From Halochromatium glycolicum (GTDB taxonomy: Bacteria > Pseudomonadota > Gammaproteobacteria > Chromatiales > Chromatiaceae): a stretch of DNA of 64,000 nt. Numbering within the stretch: the stretch's first letter is position 1; every line of letters begins with the position of its first letter. The stretch lies in NCBI RefSeq assembly GCF_016584085.1, contig NZ_NRSJ01000017.1:17872-81871 (forward strand). The letters run 5' to 3'. The notes under the pieces are model-generated. The model saw only the letters and a program-made list of their open reading frames with translations, made no database searches and was not told where the DNA came from. Below, piece by piece: positions 43,455 to 52,234 of this stretch. The translations under genes and the position numbers were made by a program.

Positions 43455-43489
43455 ATGCAACCTGAAACCCTTATGCAACCTGAAACCCA
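43454..43489 (+). repeat. 18-bp tandem duplication over the start codon
   Basis: TATGCAACCTGAAACCCT is followed at once by TATGCAACCTGAAACCCA, so the first codons (Met-Gln-Pro-Glu-Thr) of the diiron oxygenase are duplicated and there are two in-frame ATG codons, at 43455 and 43473. Confidence 0.9.
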
Positions 43490-44498
43490 TGATTCCGACG
43501 CCGCCGCAAACGCCGGCAACCATAGTATTGCGGCTCTTGAAAAGATGGGGGAGGTGTGGAAAGAACGTGCACAAGTGAAGAACGAAGAGTTCGAAGTCGA
43601 GATGATGTACAGCACGGAGTACGACGACTTCTTGGATCGCTTAATCCCGTTTAACCAGCATCCGCGTTACGGCGAGCTTGATGATGAGATGCGCACCAAG
43701 ATCTTGTCCTCCGGCTGGATCGCCTATAACGAGAAAACCATCGATATTGAATCCAAGATCATCTCGCCGATCTGCAATGAAATCATCTACGGTACACTGC
43801 CGGGTACGCAAGACGAAACCATCAAATGGCTGGCCGCCCAAACTCTGACAGATGAGGCCTACCATGTGTTGATGGTGATCCAGACCGCACGTATGGCTCG
43901 GACACAGCGTGGTTTGTTGGACCTGCGTTTGCCCAGCTTCGACCTGGTTAACCAGATTGAGCTTGAAGCGGCGAAGTATTCCGAGAACTGGCAAAAGAAG
44001 ATCGTTCGTACGGTCGCCTGCATCTGTTCCGAGGTGTTTATCAGCGACTATCTGAGCCTGCTCTCCGACGCCGATGATGTGCAGCCGATCAACAAGATCA
44101 CCACCGATGCGCACCGTAAGGATGAATTGGCGCACAGCGGCATCTTCCGTCACCTGACTAAGGAAATCGTCCGTCACCTGACTCCGCGTGAGCTCGCGTT
44201 CTTCGCGCAGATGCTGCCGCGCCCGATGCGTTGGTTCGCCAGTCAGGAGCTGAACGTATGGGAGACCATCCTGCAACAGCTCGACTATGAGCACACCAAA
44301 GAGGTGATCGGTGATACCCGGGCGGAGGCCGAAGTTGCCCTGTTCCGTGTCGATTTCTCAGAGCTCATCGAGCTTGCCGAAGAAACTGGCTTGCTTGACA
44401 CGCCGGAAGGTCGTGAGTCCTTCGAGGCGGAAGGTTTGCTTGGGAATGCCACGATGACCGAGCGGGAACGGCCCTCCGTCGCCGTGAACATGAAATAG
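43455..44498 (+). CDS. AurF-type diiron N-oxygenase (DnfA-like)
   Basis: The 347-residue protein carries every diiron ligand of the AurF/CmlI family (p-aminobenzoate N-oxygenase), at almost the AurF spacing: E99, E134-x2-H137 (LTDEAYHVL), E193 (CSEVFISDYL), and H220-x3-E224-x2-H227 (DAHRKDELAHSG). Such enzymes use O2 and two electrons at a time to oxygenate an amine nitrogen. The next two genes encode a glutamine amidotransferase and a rubredoxin-fused reductase, the latter an obvious electron donor. This trio matches the composition I recall for dnfA, dnfB and dnfC of Alcaligenes, where DnfA turns hydroxylamine into N2. The substrate here is not proven. GGAGG precedes ATG 43455. Confidence 0.85.
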   Translation: MQPETLMQPETHDSDAAANAGNHSIAALEKMGEVWKERAQVKNEEFEVEMMYSTEYDDFLDRLIPFNQHPRYGELDDEMRTKILSSGWIAYNEKTIDIESKIISPICNEIIYGTLPGTQDETIKWLAAQTLTDEAYHVLMVIQTARMARTQRGLLDLRLPSFDLVNQIELEAAKYSENWQKKIVRTVACICSEVFISDYLSLLSDADDVQPINKITTDAHRKDELAHSGIFRHLTKEIVRHLTPRELAFFAQMLPRPMRWFASQELNVWETILQQLDYEHTKEVIGDTRAEAEVALFRVDFSELIELAEETGLLDTPEGRESFEAEGLLGNATMTERERPSVAVNMK

Positions 44499-44533
44499 CA
44501 CCACGACTGGTCCCCGCATTTCGCTACACACAA

Positions 44534-44560
44534 GGGCACCTTGAACAATTCAAGGTGCCC
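44534..44560. repeat. Perfect 12-bp hairpin after the diiron oxygenase gene
   Basis: GGGCACCTTGAA and TTCAAGGTGCCC pair perfectly around CAA, 35 bases after the stop codon. No T-run follows, so it may stabilise the 3' end of the mRNA or attenuate read-through into the amidotransferase gene rather than terminate fully. Confidence 0.7.
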
Positions 44561-44683
44561 CGGAAGTTAGCATCGCGTCAGTGATGCAAGCCGGAGCGAA
44601 GCCGAAATCGCATGCTCGCTCTGCGTCGTGAAAAATCGCCGGCTTGGTGATTCTTCAAGGTCGCCAAAACAGCAGGAGTAACA

Positions 44684-45409
44684 ATGTTCGCACATGTGGT
44701 CCAGCATATTGCTTTTGAGCATTTGGGCAATCTGGAGCCAGTGTTACGCAAACACGGCTACAGCATTAACACCTTTATGGCGGGCGTCGACGAACTTGGC
44801 CCAATCAGTGAAGATGATCCGGACTTGCTGATCGTCCTGGGCGGCCCGATCGGTGTCTACGAAACCGATGCCTATCCGTATCTGGAAACCGAACTGCAGC
44901 TGATCCGTGATCGCATCGCGCGAAATCGGCCTGTCCTCGGTATCTGCCTGGGCTGTCAGCTGATTGCCAGAGCGCTGGGCGCGGATGTGTATCCCGGTGG
45001 CACCAAGGAGATCGGCTGGGCGCCGTTGGAAATTCACAGCGATGTCGAGGGGAACGTCTTGGCGCCGATGCAGCAAGCGACGGATGTTCTGCATTGGCAT
45101 GGAGATACGTTCGAGCTGCCGGCCGGTGCAACCCTGCTGGCGTCGTCGGCGGTCTATCCAAATCAGGCATTCCGCTATCGAGACACTGTGCTGGCGCTGC
45201 AATTCCATCTGGAGGTTGAGCCCGAGGCCTTGGAAAGCTGGTACCTCGGTCATGCACACGAGATTGGCTCGGTAGACGGGCTGACGGTTCCTAAACTACG
45301 GGAAGATGGCCAGCGCTATGGGCCGACTCTGCAAGGTCCAGCCCAGCAGGTCTGGGTGAAGTGGCTGGAGTCTCTATCCGCTCAGGATACCGTCGCGGCA
45401 GTGGCATGA
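44684..45409 (+). CDS. Class I glutamine amidotransferase (DnfC-like)
   Basis: The 241-residue protein is a stand-alone class I GATase domain of the GMP-synthase-like type. The nucleophile elbow is GICLGCQ with C88, and the triad partners are H175 and E177 (ALQFHLEVEP). An oxyanion-strand glycine motif (VLGGPIGVYE) is also present. It would release ammonia from glutamine or, like some members, transfer or hydrolyse other gamma-glutamyl compounds. It sits between the diiron oxygenase and the rubredoxin reductase on the same strand. An amidotransferase is part of the Alcaligenes dnf cluster as I recall it. Confidence 0.85.
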   Translation: MFAHVVQHIAFEHLGNLEPVLRKHGYSINTFMAGVDELGPISEDDPDLLIVLGGPIGVYETDAYPYLETELQLIRDRIARNRPVLGICLGCQLIARALGADVYPGGTKEIGWAPLEIHSDVEGNVLAPMQQATDVLHWHGDTFELPAGATLLASSAVYPNQAFRYRDTVLALQFHLEVEPEALESWYLGHAHEIGSVDGLTVPKLREDGQRYGPTLQGPAQQVWVKWLESLSAQDTVAAVA

Positions 45410-45544
45410 GCTACTGAGAAGGCTCACGGCGGCTCTACCGGTGATAAGGGCGGATGGCTATCGCTCTTGTATCCTAGTGCCCAATATCGTTCTCGGCTGT
45501 CCGGGAACGGTTAAGGGTCATTTCGATCACCGCTGGAGTCACCG

Positions 45545-45550
45545 TATAAT
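45545..45550 (+). promoter_or_regulatory. Candidate -10 element before the rubredoxin reductase gene
   Basis: A perfect TATAAT lies 53 bases upstream of the ATG at 45603. The corresponding -35 position reads TTCGAT, a weak match, so a sigma-70 promoter is possible but not certain. If real, the reductase is expressed separately from the oxygenase. Confidence 0.4.
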
Positions 45551-45602
45551 CAGGCTGATTAGCCACTTGCAACATGAATAATTAATACAGAAGGGGGGGA
45601 GG

Positions 45603-46994
45603 ATGAGCTTTAAACGCTATCAGTGTTCTACCTGCTCGCACATCTACGACGAGGCTGTGGGAGATCCGATTTTCGGAGTGGCCCCGGGGACTCGATTCGA
45701 TGACCTGCCAGACGAATGGTTTTGCTCGGTGTGCGGTGACCCTCGTGAAAGTTTTGAGTTTATCGGTTTGTCCGAGCATACGCACGCCCTTGGCGAGCGC
45801 AGCAATGACCAGGAAGGCGATCCGATTGTGGTCGTTGGCGCTGGGATCGGCGGTTGGTACATCGCCGAACAACTGCGCCAGATGGGTGCCAAGAACCCGA
45901 TCACCATCGTCACAAAAGATGACGGTGACTACTACTACAAGCCGCACCTGTCGGTCTCCGTTTCCAGCAAGTCACGTGCTGATCTGATCATTGCCAAAGG
46001 GCCGGATCGCGCGCAGCTGCTGAACGTGGACTTGCGCGCCCGTACCCAGGTGCTGGGTCTCGATCGTCAGAAAAAGCGTCTGTTAACCGACAAAGGCAAG
46101 GTCGAGTACACCAAGTTGGTGCTCGCGACCGGCGCGGTGCCGCTCCGTCTCTATGAGCGCCGTATCCAGCAGCATATCCATCAGCTGAATGACCTGGACC
46201 ATTATGAGTCGCTGGGGGAACTGCTGAACAGTGGCAGCAAGCGCGTAATGATCCTGGGCGCCGGCTTGATCGGGTGTGAATTGGGCGATCACCTTGCTCG
46301 TGCCGGGCATGAGGTCGCGATCAACGATAGAGCCCCATACTTGCTATCTGCCGTGGTGTCCGAGGGTGTTTCGACCTACGCTCGTGATCGATACGTCCAG
46401 AACGGGGTCGCGTTCTTGCTCGGTACCACGATGAACGACGTCACCAAAGAAGACACTGGTTTGCAGATCCAGTTCGAGGATGGGGGCACGCTGGAGCGCG
46501 ACGTCGTCATCTCAGCGATCGGTCTGAAGCCGAATGTTGAGCTTGCCAGCCGAGCGGGCCTTGATGTTGGCCGCGGTATCAAGGTCGATAACAGCATGCA
46601 GACCAGCGACCCGGACATTTACGCTATCGGTGACTGCGCTGAACACAATGGACAGGTGTTTTCATTCGTCGATCCGATCAATCGCCAGGCTGCCGTGATC
46701 GTCGATCAGCTTTGCGGCGAAGGCGAGCAGCGCTTCGAGCCGCGTGCGCCGATCGTTCTCGTAAAGTCTCGTTTCTGTCCGATCAAATCAGTACCGCCGG
46801 AGCGCTCGCGCCGTGCAGACAGTACGCTACGCCGGGTGCACAGCTCCGACCAGGGTGTGGTCGAGGAATGGTGGAGTGATGATGGACAACTGCTCGGCTA
46901 CAGCGCCTGTGGCGATTTTGCCGAGAGCTATGAGCCAGCGCCGCACCAGGGTGACCGCGCCAAGCTGACCGCGCCAGTTGGGGCGACAATCTAA
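45603..46994 (+). CDS. Rubredoxin-FAD/NAD oxidoreductase fusion (DnfB-like)
   Basis: The 463-residue protein starts with a complete rubredoxin domain (C8-x2-C11 and C41-x2-C44). A flavoprotein of the rubredoxin reductase class follows, with an FAD-binding GxGxxG in VVVGAGIGG (79-84), a second nucleotide-binding motif in MILGAGLIGCELGD and the closing FAD motif IYAIGDCAEH. NAD(P)H would reduce FAD and then the attached rubredoxin, which can feed a diiron oxygenase. It follows the amidotransferase by 193 bases and is the likely redox partner of the AurF-type enzyme. A G-rich run abuts ATG 45603. Confidence 0.9.
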   Translation: MSFKRYQCSTCSHIYDEAVGDPIFGVAPGTRFDDLPDEWFCSVCGDPRESFEFIGLSEHTHALGERSNDQEGDPIVVVGAGIGGWYIAEQLRQMGAKNPITIVTKDDGDYYYKPHLSVSVSSKSRADLIIAKGPDRAQLLNVDLRARTQVLGLDRQKKRLLTDKGKVEYTKLVLATGAVPLRLYERRIQQHIHQLNDLDHYESLGELLNSGSKRVMILGAGLIGCELGDHLARAGHEVAINDRAPYLLSAVVSEGVSTYARDRYVQNGVAFLLGTTMNDVTKEDTGLQIQFEDGGTLERDVVISAIGLKPNVELASRAGLDVGRGIKVDNSMQTSDPDIYAIGDCAEHNGQVFSFVDPINRQAAVIVDQLCGEGEQRFEPRAPIVLVKSRFCPIKSVPPERSRRADSTLRRVHSSDQGVVEEWWSDDGQLLGYSACGDFAESYEPAPHQGDRAKLTAPVGATI

Positions 46995-47075
46995 AGCCGT
47001 CTAATCGTGCCGGATACCTCGCAGATGTGCTCAGCTCGGCATCCGGTTAGGCTTGACCATAACAGAGTAAGTGAC

Positions 47076-48647
47076 ATGATAGCTAGAATCGCCACTCTAT
47101 TGTTCCTGCTCATAGGTGCTTGCAGTTATGCTGGTAATGACAACGAAGCATCAAAAGACGCTAATGAGAATCAGGCAGCAAAAGATGTCAATGGATACGA
47201 GGTATCAAAAGGGGCCTATGACTATGAGGCGTTAAAAGAGAAGTATTATGCTGATCATCCCGGAAAAGGGAAATACACTGACCTATGGGAGCCTATCCCG
47301 ATTCAACAATACTGGAATCCTGTTAGTTTCTATGAGCCGCCGAACACCGTCGAAGGTAGCTTCACGGCCGAAGAATGTATCGCCTGTCACCAAACCACCA
47401 GCCCTGGGTGGGTGCATGCCTGGAGCGACAGCAGCCACGCCAATTTGGACGAGATACGCAATCTTGACGAAGGTGACCCGCGATTCTATAAGAAGGCCAA
47501 GCTCGAAACGATTGAGAAGGAACTACAATCACGCGGTGTTCTGGCAGCCGATGAACAACTCGAGAGTGTGAGCTGTATCGACTGTCACGCCGGGGTTGGC
47601 AAAACCAGCATGGACCATCAAACAGAGCTGAAGCTGCCAGACCGAGCCATGTGTGGTGCCTGTCACGTACAAGAGTTTGCCGAGGCTGAATCGGAGAAAG
47701 AGCAGAAATGGCCGCAAGGACAATGGCCGGATGGTCATCCATCCCACGCCATGGACTGGAAGGCCAACGTTGAAACTGCCATCTGGGCCGGCATGCCGCA
47801 ACGCGAAGTGGCCCAAGGGTGTGATATGTGTCACTACCAACAAAACAAATGCGATGGCTGCCATACTCGCCATACCTTCTCTGCCGCCGAGGCGCGCAAA
47901 CCCGAGGCCTGTGCCACCTGCCATAACGGTGTCGATCACAACGAATTCGAGAACTACATGTTGTCGAAGCATGGCGTCATCTATGAGACGATGGGTAAAG
48001 ACAACTGGAACTTTGAGGTGCAATTGAAAGACCACCTCACCGAAGGTGAGTACACGGCACCCACCTGCGCGACCTGTCACTTTGAATACAAAGGTGAATT
48101 TTCACACAACTTAGTACGCAAAGTTCGTTGGGGCTTTAATCCGACCCCTGAGATTGCGGACAACCTTGATCACCCTTGGTTCGAGGAACGCAAACAGGCC
48201 TGGGTTGCTAGTTGTGCTCAATGTCACTCTCAACGCTTTGCGAAAGCCTGGCTCGATACGGCTGACAAAGGCACTATCCAAGGTCTGGAGGTGGAACAAG
48301 AGGCCAAGGAGATCGTACAGAAATTGTATGATGACGGTTTAATGGTTGGACAAAAGACCAATCGTCCTGCACCGCCAGCACCTGCAGAAGATGCCCCCGG
48401 CGATTTCTATGGGTTGTTCTGGGCCAAGGGTAATAACCCGTCATTCAGTGGCCGCACCCATGCCGAGATGTGGGAGCATGATCTGATCAAGCATTACAAA
48501 GGTCTGTTCCATGTCAATCCTGGCGGATTCACCTACTCGGAAGGTTGGGCTAGGCTGATGCGCCGTTACACCGAGATCCAGGATCGCAATACCCAGGTCC
48601 GGGAAATGGCTGAGTTGAAGGAAAAGTTTGAGGAGCTCAGCAAGTAA
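47076..48647 (+). CDS. haoA: Octaheme hydroxylamine oxidoreductase-like cytochrome, predicted lipoprotein
   Basis: The 523-residue protein contains eight CxxCH sites (CIACH from C101, CIDCH, CGACH, CDMCH, CDGCH, CATCH twice, CAQCH). The overall pattern is that of HAO/octaheme cytochromes: a C-terminal helical region follows heme 8 and ends with GLFHVNPGGFTYSEGWARLM. Y487 there is at about the position of the tyrosine that cross-links to the P460 heme in Nitrosomonas HAO, which would favour oxidation of hydroxylamine over reduction. The N-terminus (LLFLLIGACS) carries a lipobox, so it is probably anchored to a membrane facing the periplasm. ATG 47076 starts the signal peptide; the longer GTG frame from 47007 is rejected. 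Confidence 0.88.
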   Translation: MIARIATLLFLLIGACSYAGNDNEASKDANENQAAKDVNGYEVSKGAYDYEALKEKYYADHPGKGKYTDLWEPIPIQQYWNPVSFYEPPNTVEGSFTAEECIACHQTTSPGWVHAWSDSSHANLDEIRNLDEGDPRFYKKAKLETIEKELQSRGVLAADEQLESVSCIDCHAGVGKTSMDHQTELKLPDRAMCGACHVQEFAEAESEKEQKWPQGQWPDGHPSHAMDWKANVETAIWAGMPQREVAQGCDMCHYQQNKCDGCHTRHTFSAAEARKPEACATCHNGVDHNEFENYMLSKHGVIYETMGKDNWNFEVQLKDHLTEGEYTAPTCATCHFEYKGEFSHNLVRKVRWGFNPTPEIADNLDHPWFEERKQAWVASCAQCHSQRFAKAWLDTADKGTIQGLEVEQEAKEIVQKLYDDGLMVGQKTNRPAPPAPAEDAPGDFYGLFWAKGNNPSFSGRTHAEMWEHDLIKHYKGLFHVNPGGFTYSEGWARLMRRYTEIQDRNTQVREMAELKEKFEELSK

Positions 48648-48661
48648 TCTCGCCTTTACTG

Positions 48662-48706
48662 ACCCTATGCCGAAGGAATTAGAGCGGCATAGGGTTTCTC
48701 TTCTCC
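48662..48706 (+). terminator. Rho-independent terminator after the HAO-like gene
   Basis: ACCCTATGCCG and CGGCATAGGGT form a perfect 11-bp stem around AAGGAATTAGAG, followed by a T/C-rich run (TTCTCTTCTCC). It is 15 bases after the stop codon and may partly separate the HAO-like gene from the lipoprotein gene. Confidence 0.8.
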
Positions 48707-48775
48707 GCCCTTGTCTCTACCTCGTTGATCTGCTATCCGGCGTCTATCAGTTGAAATTCGGCTGGGAGGTACGCG

Positions 48776-49747
48776 ATGTCGCTGCTCAGACTATTTCCTA
48801 TACTTGTTGCCTTGATTGTCAACTTATCGGCCTGTAGTAGTGAGGATAATAAGCCGCAAAATTTTTCCAAGTCAGCTGTAGATGTATCAAAGTATCAGGA
48901 CATTAATAGTCACTTGCCCATTGAAGCGCTCGAAAGATTTGTGATCAAGGGCTCAGACGATCAAGAGCTAGAAATGTTTGTGGCAGAATACCTGGATGAT
49001 AACGAAAAGCATCGGGCCATCGTTTATCCTGTCCCGAGACAGGAGAATGAAGAAAAAATGAATTCAGGGGATATCAGGAAGCAACATCAGTATCGACATG
49101 AAAAGTGGCAGTTTCTTTCTGCTGCGGTAAAAAAACACGCCAAAGACTCGGATAGATTTATCACTTATTGGGACAACGCTCAACGTCTGCATCTACTGAC
49201 CGGGAGAACGGCAATCCCAGAACAACCTAGCGAAAAGGCCTACGCGGACGCAGAGGAGAAGGTCCTTTGGCGAAAGGTGGGGGGTGGGTTTTCTCAGGAA
49301 GACCAATTGAGGATCTTCGCGCAATGTTTAATTGGCAAGGCTGCCGATGCAAAGTCATGCTTGAGGCCGTTGTATACGGACGCAGGTGATAACTATATCC
49401 TGATGAGTGCTGATGATCTGGCACATATACAAGAGATCAGTCGGTTGACTGGCGAGGGTCTACCCTTAGAGACGCGCTTGTTTTCGACGGATTCGGATCT
49501 ACACGGGCAAATCCGACAGGTTAGAGAGTGGGCTCGTGAAGGTGAAGGAACCGGGAGTTATATGCTACAGCCTATCGATGAGCACTTCGTTCGTGCCTGG
49601 AGAATCATCGATCCGGCTTTTGAGGATTCTTTACTCGCGAGTTTGCTTCCTTTCACTACTGCGGCCGAAAAAGAATTTACTGATTTAAAACTGGTCTTTC
49701 AGTCCGATTGGGGTGGCTATTTGAGCCTGTATCAAGTCGTCAACTAA
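48776..49747 (+). CDS. Lipoprotein following HAO, HaoB-like candidate
   Basis: The 323-residue protein has a type II signal peptide with lipobox (LIVNLSACSS, Cys at about residue 20) and no further membrane helix. A conserved-looking segment reads FITYWDNAQRLHLLTGR, and the C-terminal half contains ARTDLKLVF-like strands. In ammonia oxidisers and some methanotrophs the gene after haoA is haoB, a membrane-associated protein of similar size. Position and length make this its candidate counterpart, but I cannot confirm homology. GGGAGGT precedes ATG 48776. It is strongly AT-rich like the HAO gene before it. Confidence 0.6.
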   Translation: MSLLRLFPILVALIVNLSACSSEDNKPQNFSKSAVDVSKYQDINSHLPIEALERFVIKGSDDQELEMFVAEYLDDNEKHRAIVYPVPRQENEEKMNSGDIRKQHQYRHEKWQFLSAAVKKHAKDSDRFITYWDNAQRLHLLTGRTAIPEQPSEKAYADAEEKVLWRKVGGGFSQEDQLRIFAQCLIGKAADAKSCLRPLYTDAGDNYILMSADDLAHIQEISRLTGEGLPLETRLFSTDSDLHGQIRQVREWAREGEGTGSYMLQPIDEHFVRAWRIIDPAFEDSLLASLLPFTTAAEKEFTDLKLVFQSDWGGYLSLYQVVN

Positions 49748-49781
49748 GTCTGGACCAACCCTAGTGTGGAGATAAGACCCT

Positions 49782-51746
49782 GTGATCCCAGAGCTCGGCC
49801 AGATCGCCCTACTGATCGCACTTGCGCTGTCTATTATCCAGGCCATTTTCCCATTGGTCGGCGCACAGCGTGGGATGACGCGCTGGATGATGCTCGCCTT
49901 TCCTGCCGCACAATTGCAATTGGTGTTCGTCGCGACCGCATTCGGGCTGCTCACCTACAGCTTCTTGACCCATGACTTCAGCGTCCGCTATGTGGCGCAA
50001 AACTCGAACACCCAGCTCCCGACACAGTACTTGTTCTCGGCGGTATGGGGTGGGCACGAGGGCTCATTGCTGTTATGGGCACTGACCTTGTCGCTGTGGA
50101 CCGGTGCGGTCACGCTGTTCAGTCGCAGCATCCCGCTGGCGATGATCTCGCGCGTCATTGGCGTGATGGGGCTGATCGCGGTCGGATTCCTGTTGTTCAT
50201 GTTGCTGACATCGAATCCCTTCGACCGGCTTGCCGTACCGCCGGCGGAGGGGCGCGACCTCAACCCCTTGCTCCAGGACTTCGGCCTGATCATTCATCCA
50301 CCGATGTTGTATATGGGCTATGTCGGCTTCGTTGTGCCCTTCGCGTTCGCGATCGCCGCGATGCTCGGCGGGCGTCTCGATGCCGCCTGGGCGCGGTGGT
50401 CACGGCCCTGGACCAATGTCGCCTGGCTGTTCCTGACCATTGGCATCACGCTGGGTAGCTGGTGGGCCTACTACGAGCTTGGCTGGGGTGGCTGGTGGTT
50501 CTGGGACCCGGTAGAAAACGCCTCGTTCATGCCTTGGCTGGTCGGCACCGCGCTGATGCATTCGCTGGCGGTCACCGAGAAGCGCGGTGCATTCAAGGCA
50601 TGGACCGTACTGCTCGCGATCTTGGCCTTCTCACTCAGTCTGTTGGGTACCTTCCTGGTTCGCTCCGGCGTGCTGACCTCGGTGCATGCCTTCGCTTCCG
50701 ACCCGGAGCGCGGGGTCTTCGTTCTGATGTTCTTGGTGGCCGTGGTCGGTTCCTCGTTGGCGTTGTATGCGATGCGTACGAACCAGATAATGAGCACCGT
50801 GCGTTTCGACCTGGTATCGCGCGAGACCGGTCTGCTCCTCAACAACGTGCTGTTGGTGGCCGCCGCCGCCAGTGTGTTGATCGGCACCCTGTACCCACTC
50901 GCGGTAGATGCCTTGGGCATCGGAAAGATCTCGACCGGCCCGCCCTATTTCAACAGCGTGTTCGTCCCCCTGATGGCGCCGCTGGTTGTGTTGGTGGGGA
51001 TCGGCACACTGGCGCGTTGGAGGCGCGATCAACCGGCGAGGTTGTCGAAGAAACTGCGCAACGCCGCGATCCTGGCCCTGATCGTGGGCATCGTCTACCC
51101 TGCACTGTTCACCCCGCAGTACCTGTGGCAGGCGGCGTTCGGCATGACCCTGGCCGTTTGGGTGGTCGCCGCGACCCTGGTCGCGATCCGCGAGCGTTTG
51201 GGTCCACATAGGAACCTGGCCCACATACCGCGTGGCTTCTGGGGCATGGTGACCGCTCACCTCGGTGTCGCGGTATTTGTCGTTGGCGTCACGCTCACAT
51301 CGCTTTACTCGACCGAAAAGGATGTCCGCCTGGCGCCTGGCGAAACCTATGAGATGGCTGGATATGCCTTCGCCTTCACCGGCGTCGAACAGGTCAAGGG
51401 CCCAAACTACACCGCCTACCGCGGGAACTTGGTGGCCAGCAAGAACGGCCGGCAGGTAGCCGAGATGCATCCGGAAAAGCGGATCTATCTGGTGCAGACC
51501 ACACCGAGGACCGAGGCCGCGATCGATGCCGGTCTGACCCGTGATTTGTTCGTCGCCCTGGGCGAGGATTTAGGAGACGGCGCCTGGAGCCTGCGTATCC
51601 ACCATAAGCCCTTCGTGCGCTGGCTATGGCTGGGCGCCCTGATGATGGCGATCGGTGGCGGCTTGGCGGCCACCGATCGGCGCTACCGAGACCTGGCCCG
51701 CCGCACCCGCCAAGCCGGGGCCGGTGCCGCGGAGGCCCCGGCATGA
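49782..51746 (+). CDS. ccmF: Cytochrome c heme lyase subunit CcmF
   Basis: CcmF takes heme from CcmE and joins it to apocytochrome c with CcmH. The 654-residue membrane protein has about fourteen helices and the heme-handling WWD domain (GWGGWWFWDPVENASFMPW, about residues 232-250) with flanking periplasmic histidines. It starts with GTG 49782 behind GGAG, 34 bases after the HaoB-like gene. Immediately downstream are ccmH and ccmI, each overlapping by four bases; ccmG, the usual gene between ccmF and ccmH, is missing. Confidence 0.93.
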   Translation: MIPELGQIALLIALALSIIQAIFPLVGAQRGMTRWMMLAFPAAQLQLVFVATAFGLLTYSFLTHDFSVRYVAQNSNTQLPTQYLFSAVWGGHEGSLLLWALTLSLWTGAVTLFSRSIPLAMISRVIGVMGLIAVGFLLFMLLTSNPFDRLAVPPAEGRDLNPLLQDFGLIIHPPMLYMGYVGFVVPFAFAIAAMLGGRLDAAWARWSRPWTNVAWLFLTIGITLGSWWAYYELGWGGWWFWDPVENASFMPWLVGTALMHSLAVTEKRGAFKAWTVLLAILAFSLSLLGTFLVRSGVLTSVHAFASDPERGVFVLMFLVAVVGSSLALYAMRTNQIMSTVRFDLVSRETGLLLNNVLLVAAAASVLIGTLYPLAVDALGIGKISTGPPYFNSVFVPLMAPLVVLVGIGTLARWRRDQPARLSKKLRNAAILALIVGIVYPALFTPQYLWQAAFGMTLAVWVVAATLVAIRERLGPHRNLAHIPRGFWGMVTAHLGVAVFVVGVTLTSLYSTEKDVRLAPGETYEMAGYAFAFTGVEQVKGPNYTAYRGNLVASKNGRQVAEMHPEKRIYLVQTTPRTEAAIDAGLTRDLFVALGEDLGDGAWSLRIHHKPFVRWLWLGALMMAIGGGLAATDRRYRDLARRTRQAGAGAAEAPA

Positions 51747-52234
51747 CCCGAGCCCTGCTGCCGCTGGGCGGCGTCCCGATACTGGTTTGCGCACTGCTGC
51801 TCGCCAGCGGCGCGGCGGCCCGGGTCGAGGTCTATGAGTTCGATAATGCGAAGCAGGAGGCGCGCTACCACAAGCTGATCACCGAGCTGCGCTGCCTGGT
51901 CTGTCAGAATCAAAACCTGGCCGACTCGAACGCCGAGCTGGCCGTCGACCTACGCCGTAAGACCTACACGATGGTCAAGGCCGACAAGAGCGAGCGCGAG
52001 ATCGCCGACTTCATGGTCGCGCGCTACGGCGAATTTGTCCTGTATCGGCCGCCGTTCAATCGCCACACGCTCCTGCTGTGGATCGGTCCCTTCGTGATAA
52101 TGGTGCTCGGCGTTGGGCTGTTAATCGGCACCATCCGCCGGCGACGCGATGCGCAACCGACCGAGATCGACCAGGCCAAGCTCGAGGCCGCCGCCGCCCT
52201 GCTCGAGACCGACAGCGACAGAAAACCCCGATGA
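51743..52234 (+). CDS. ccmH: Cytochrome c maturation protein CcmH
   Basis: The 163-residue protein has a signal peptide, the redox motif LRCLVCQNQ (LRCxxCQ) that reduces apocytochrome thiols, and one C-terminal membrane helix (LLLWIGPFVIMVLGVGLLIG). It is the short CcmH (CcmL) form, without the C-terminal TPR domain, which is encoded separately by the next gene. It overlaps ccmF by four bases (ATGA). Confidence 0.92.
   Translation: MTRALLPLGGVPILVCALLLASGAAARVEVYEFDNAKQEARYHKLITELRCLVCQNQNLADSNAELAVDLRRKTYTMVKADKSEREIADFMVARYGEFVLYRPPFNRHTLLLWIGPFVIMVLGVGLLIGTIRRRRDAQPTEIDQAKLEAAAALLETDSDRKPR

Noticed and set aside
47007..47075. Upstream GTG start for the HAO-like gene
   Set aside because: It adds a polar 23-residue leader ahead of a clear signal peptide that begins at ATG 47076.
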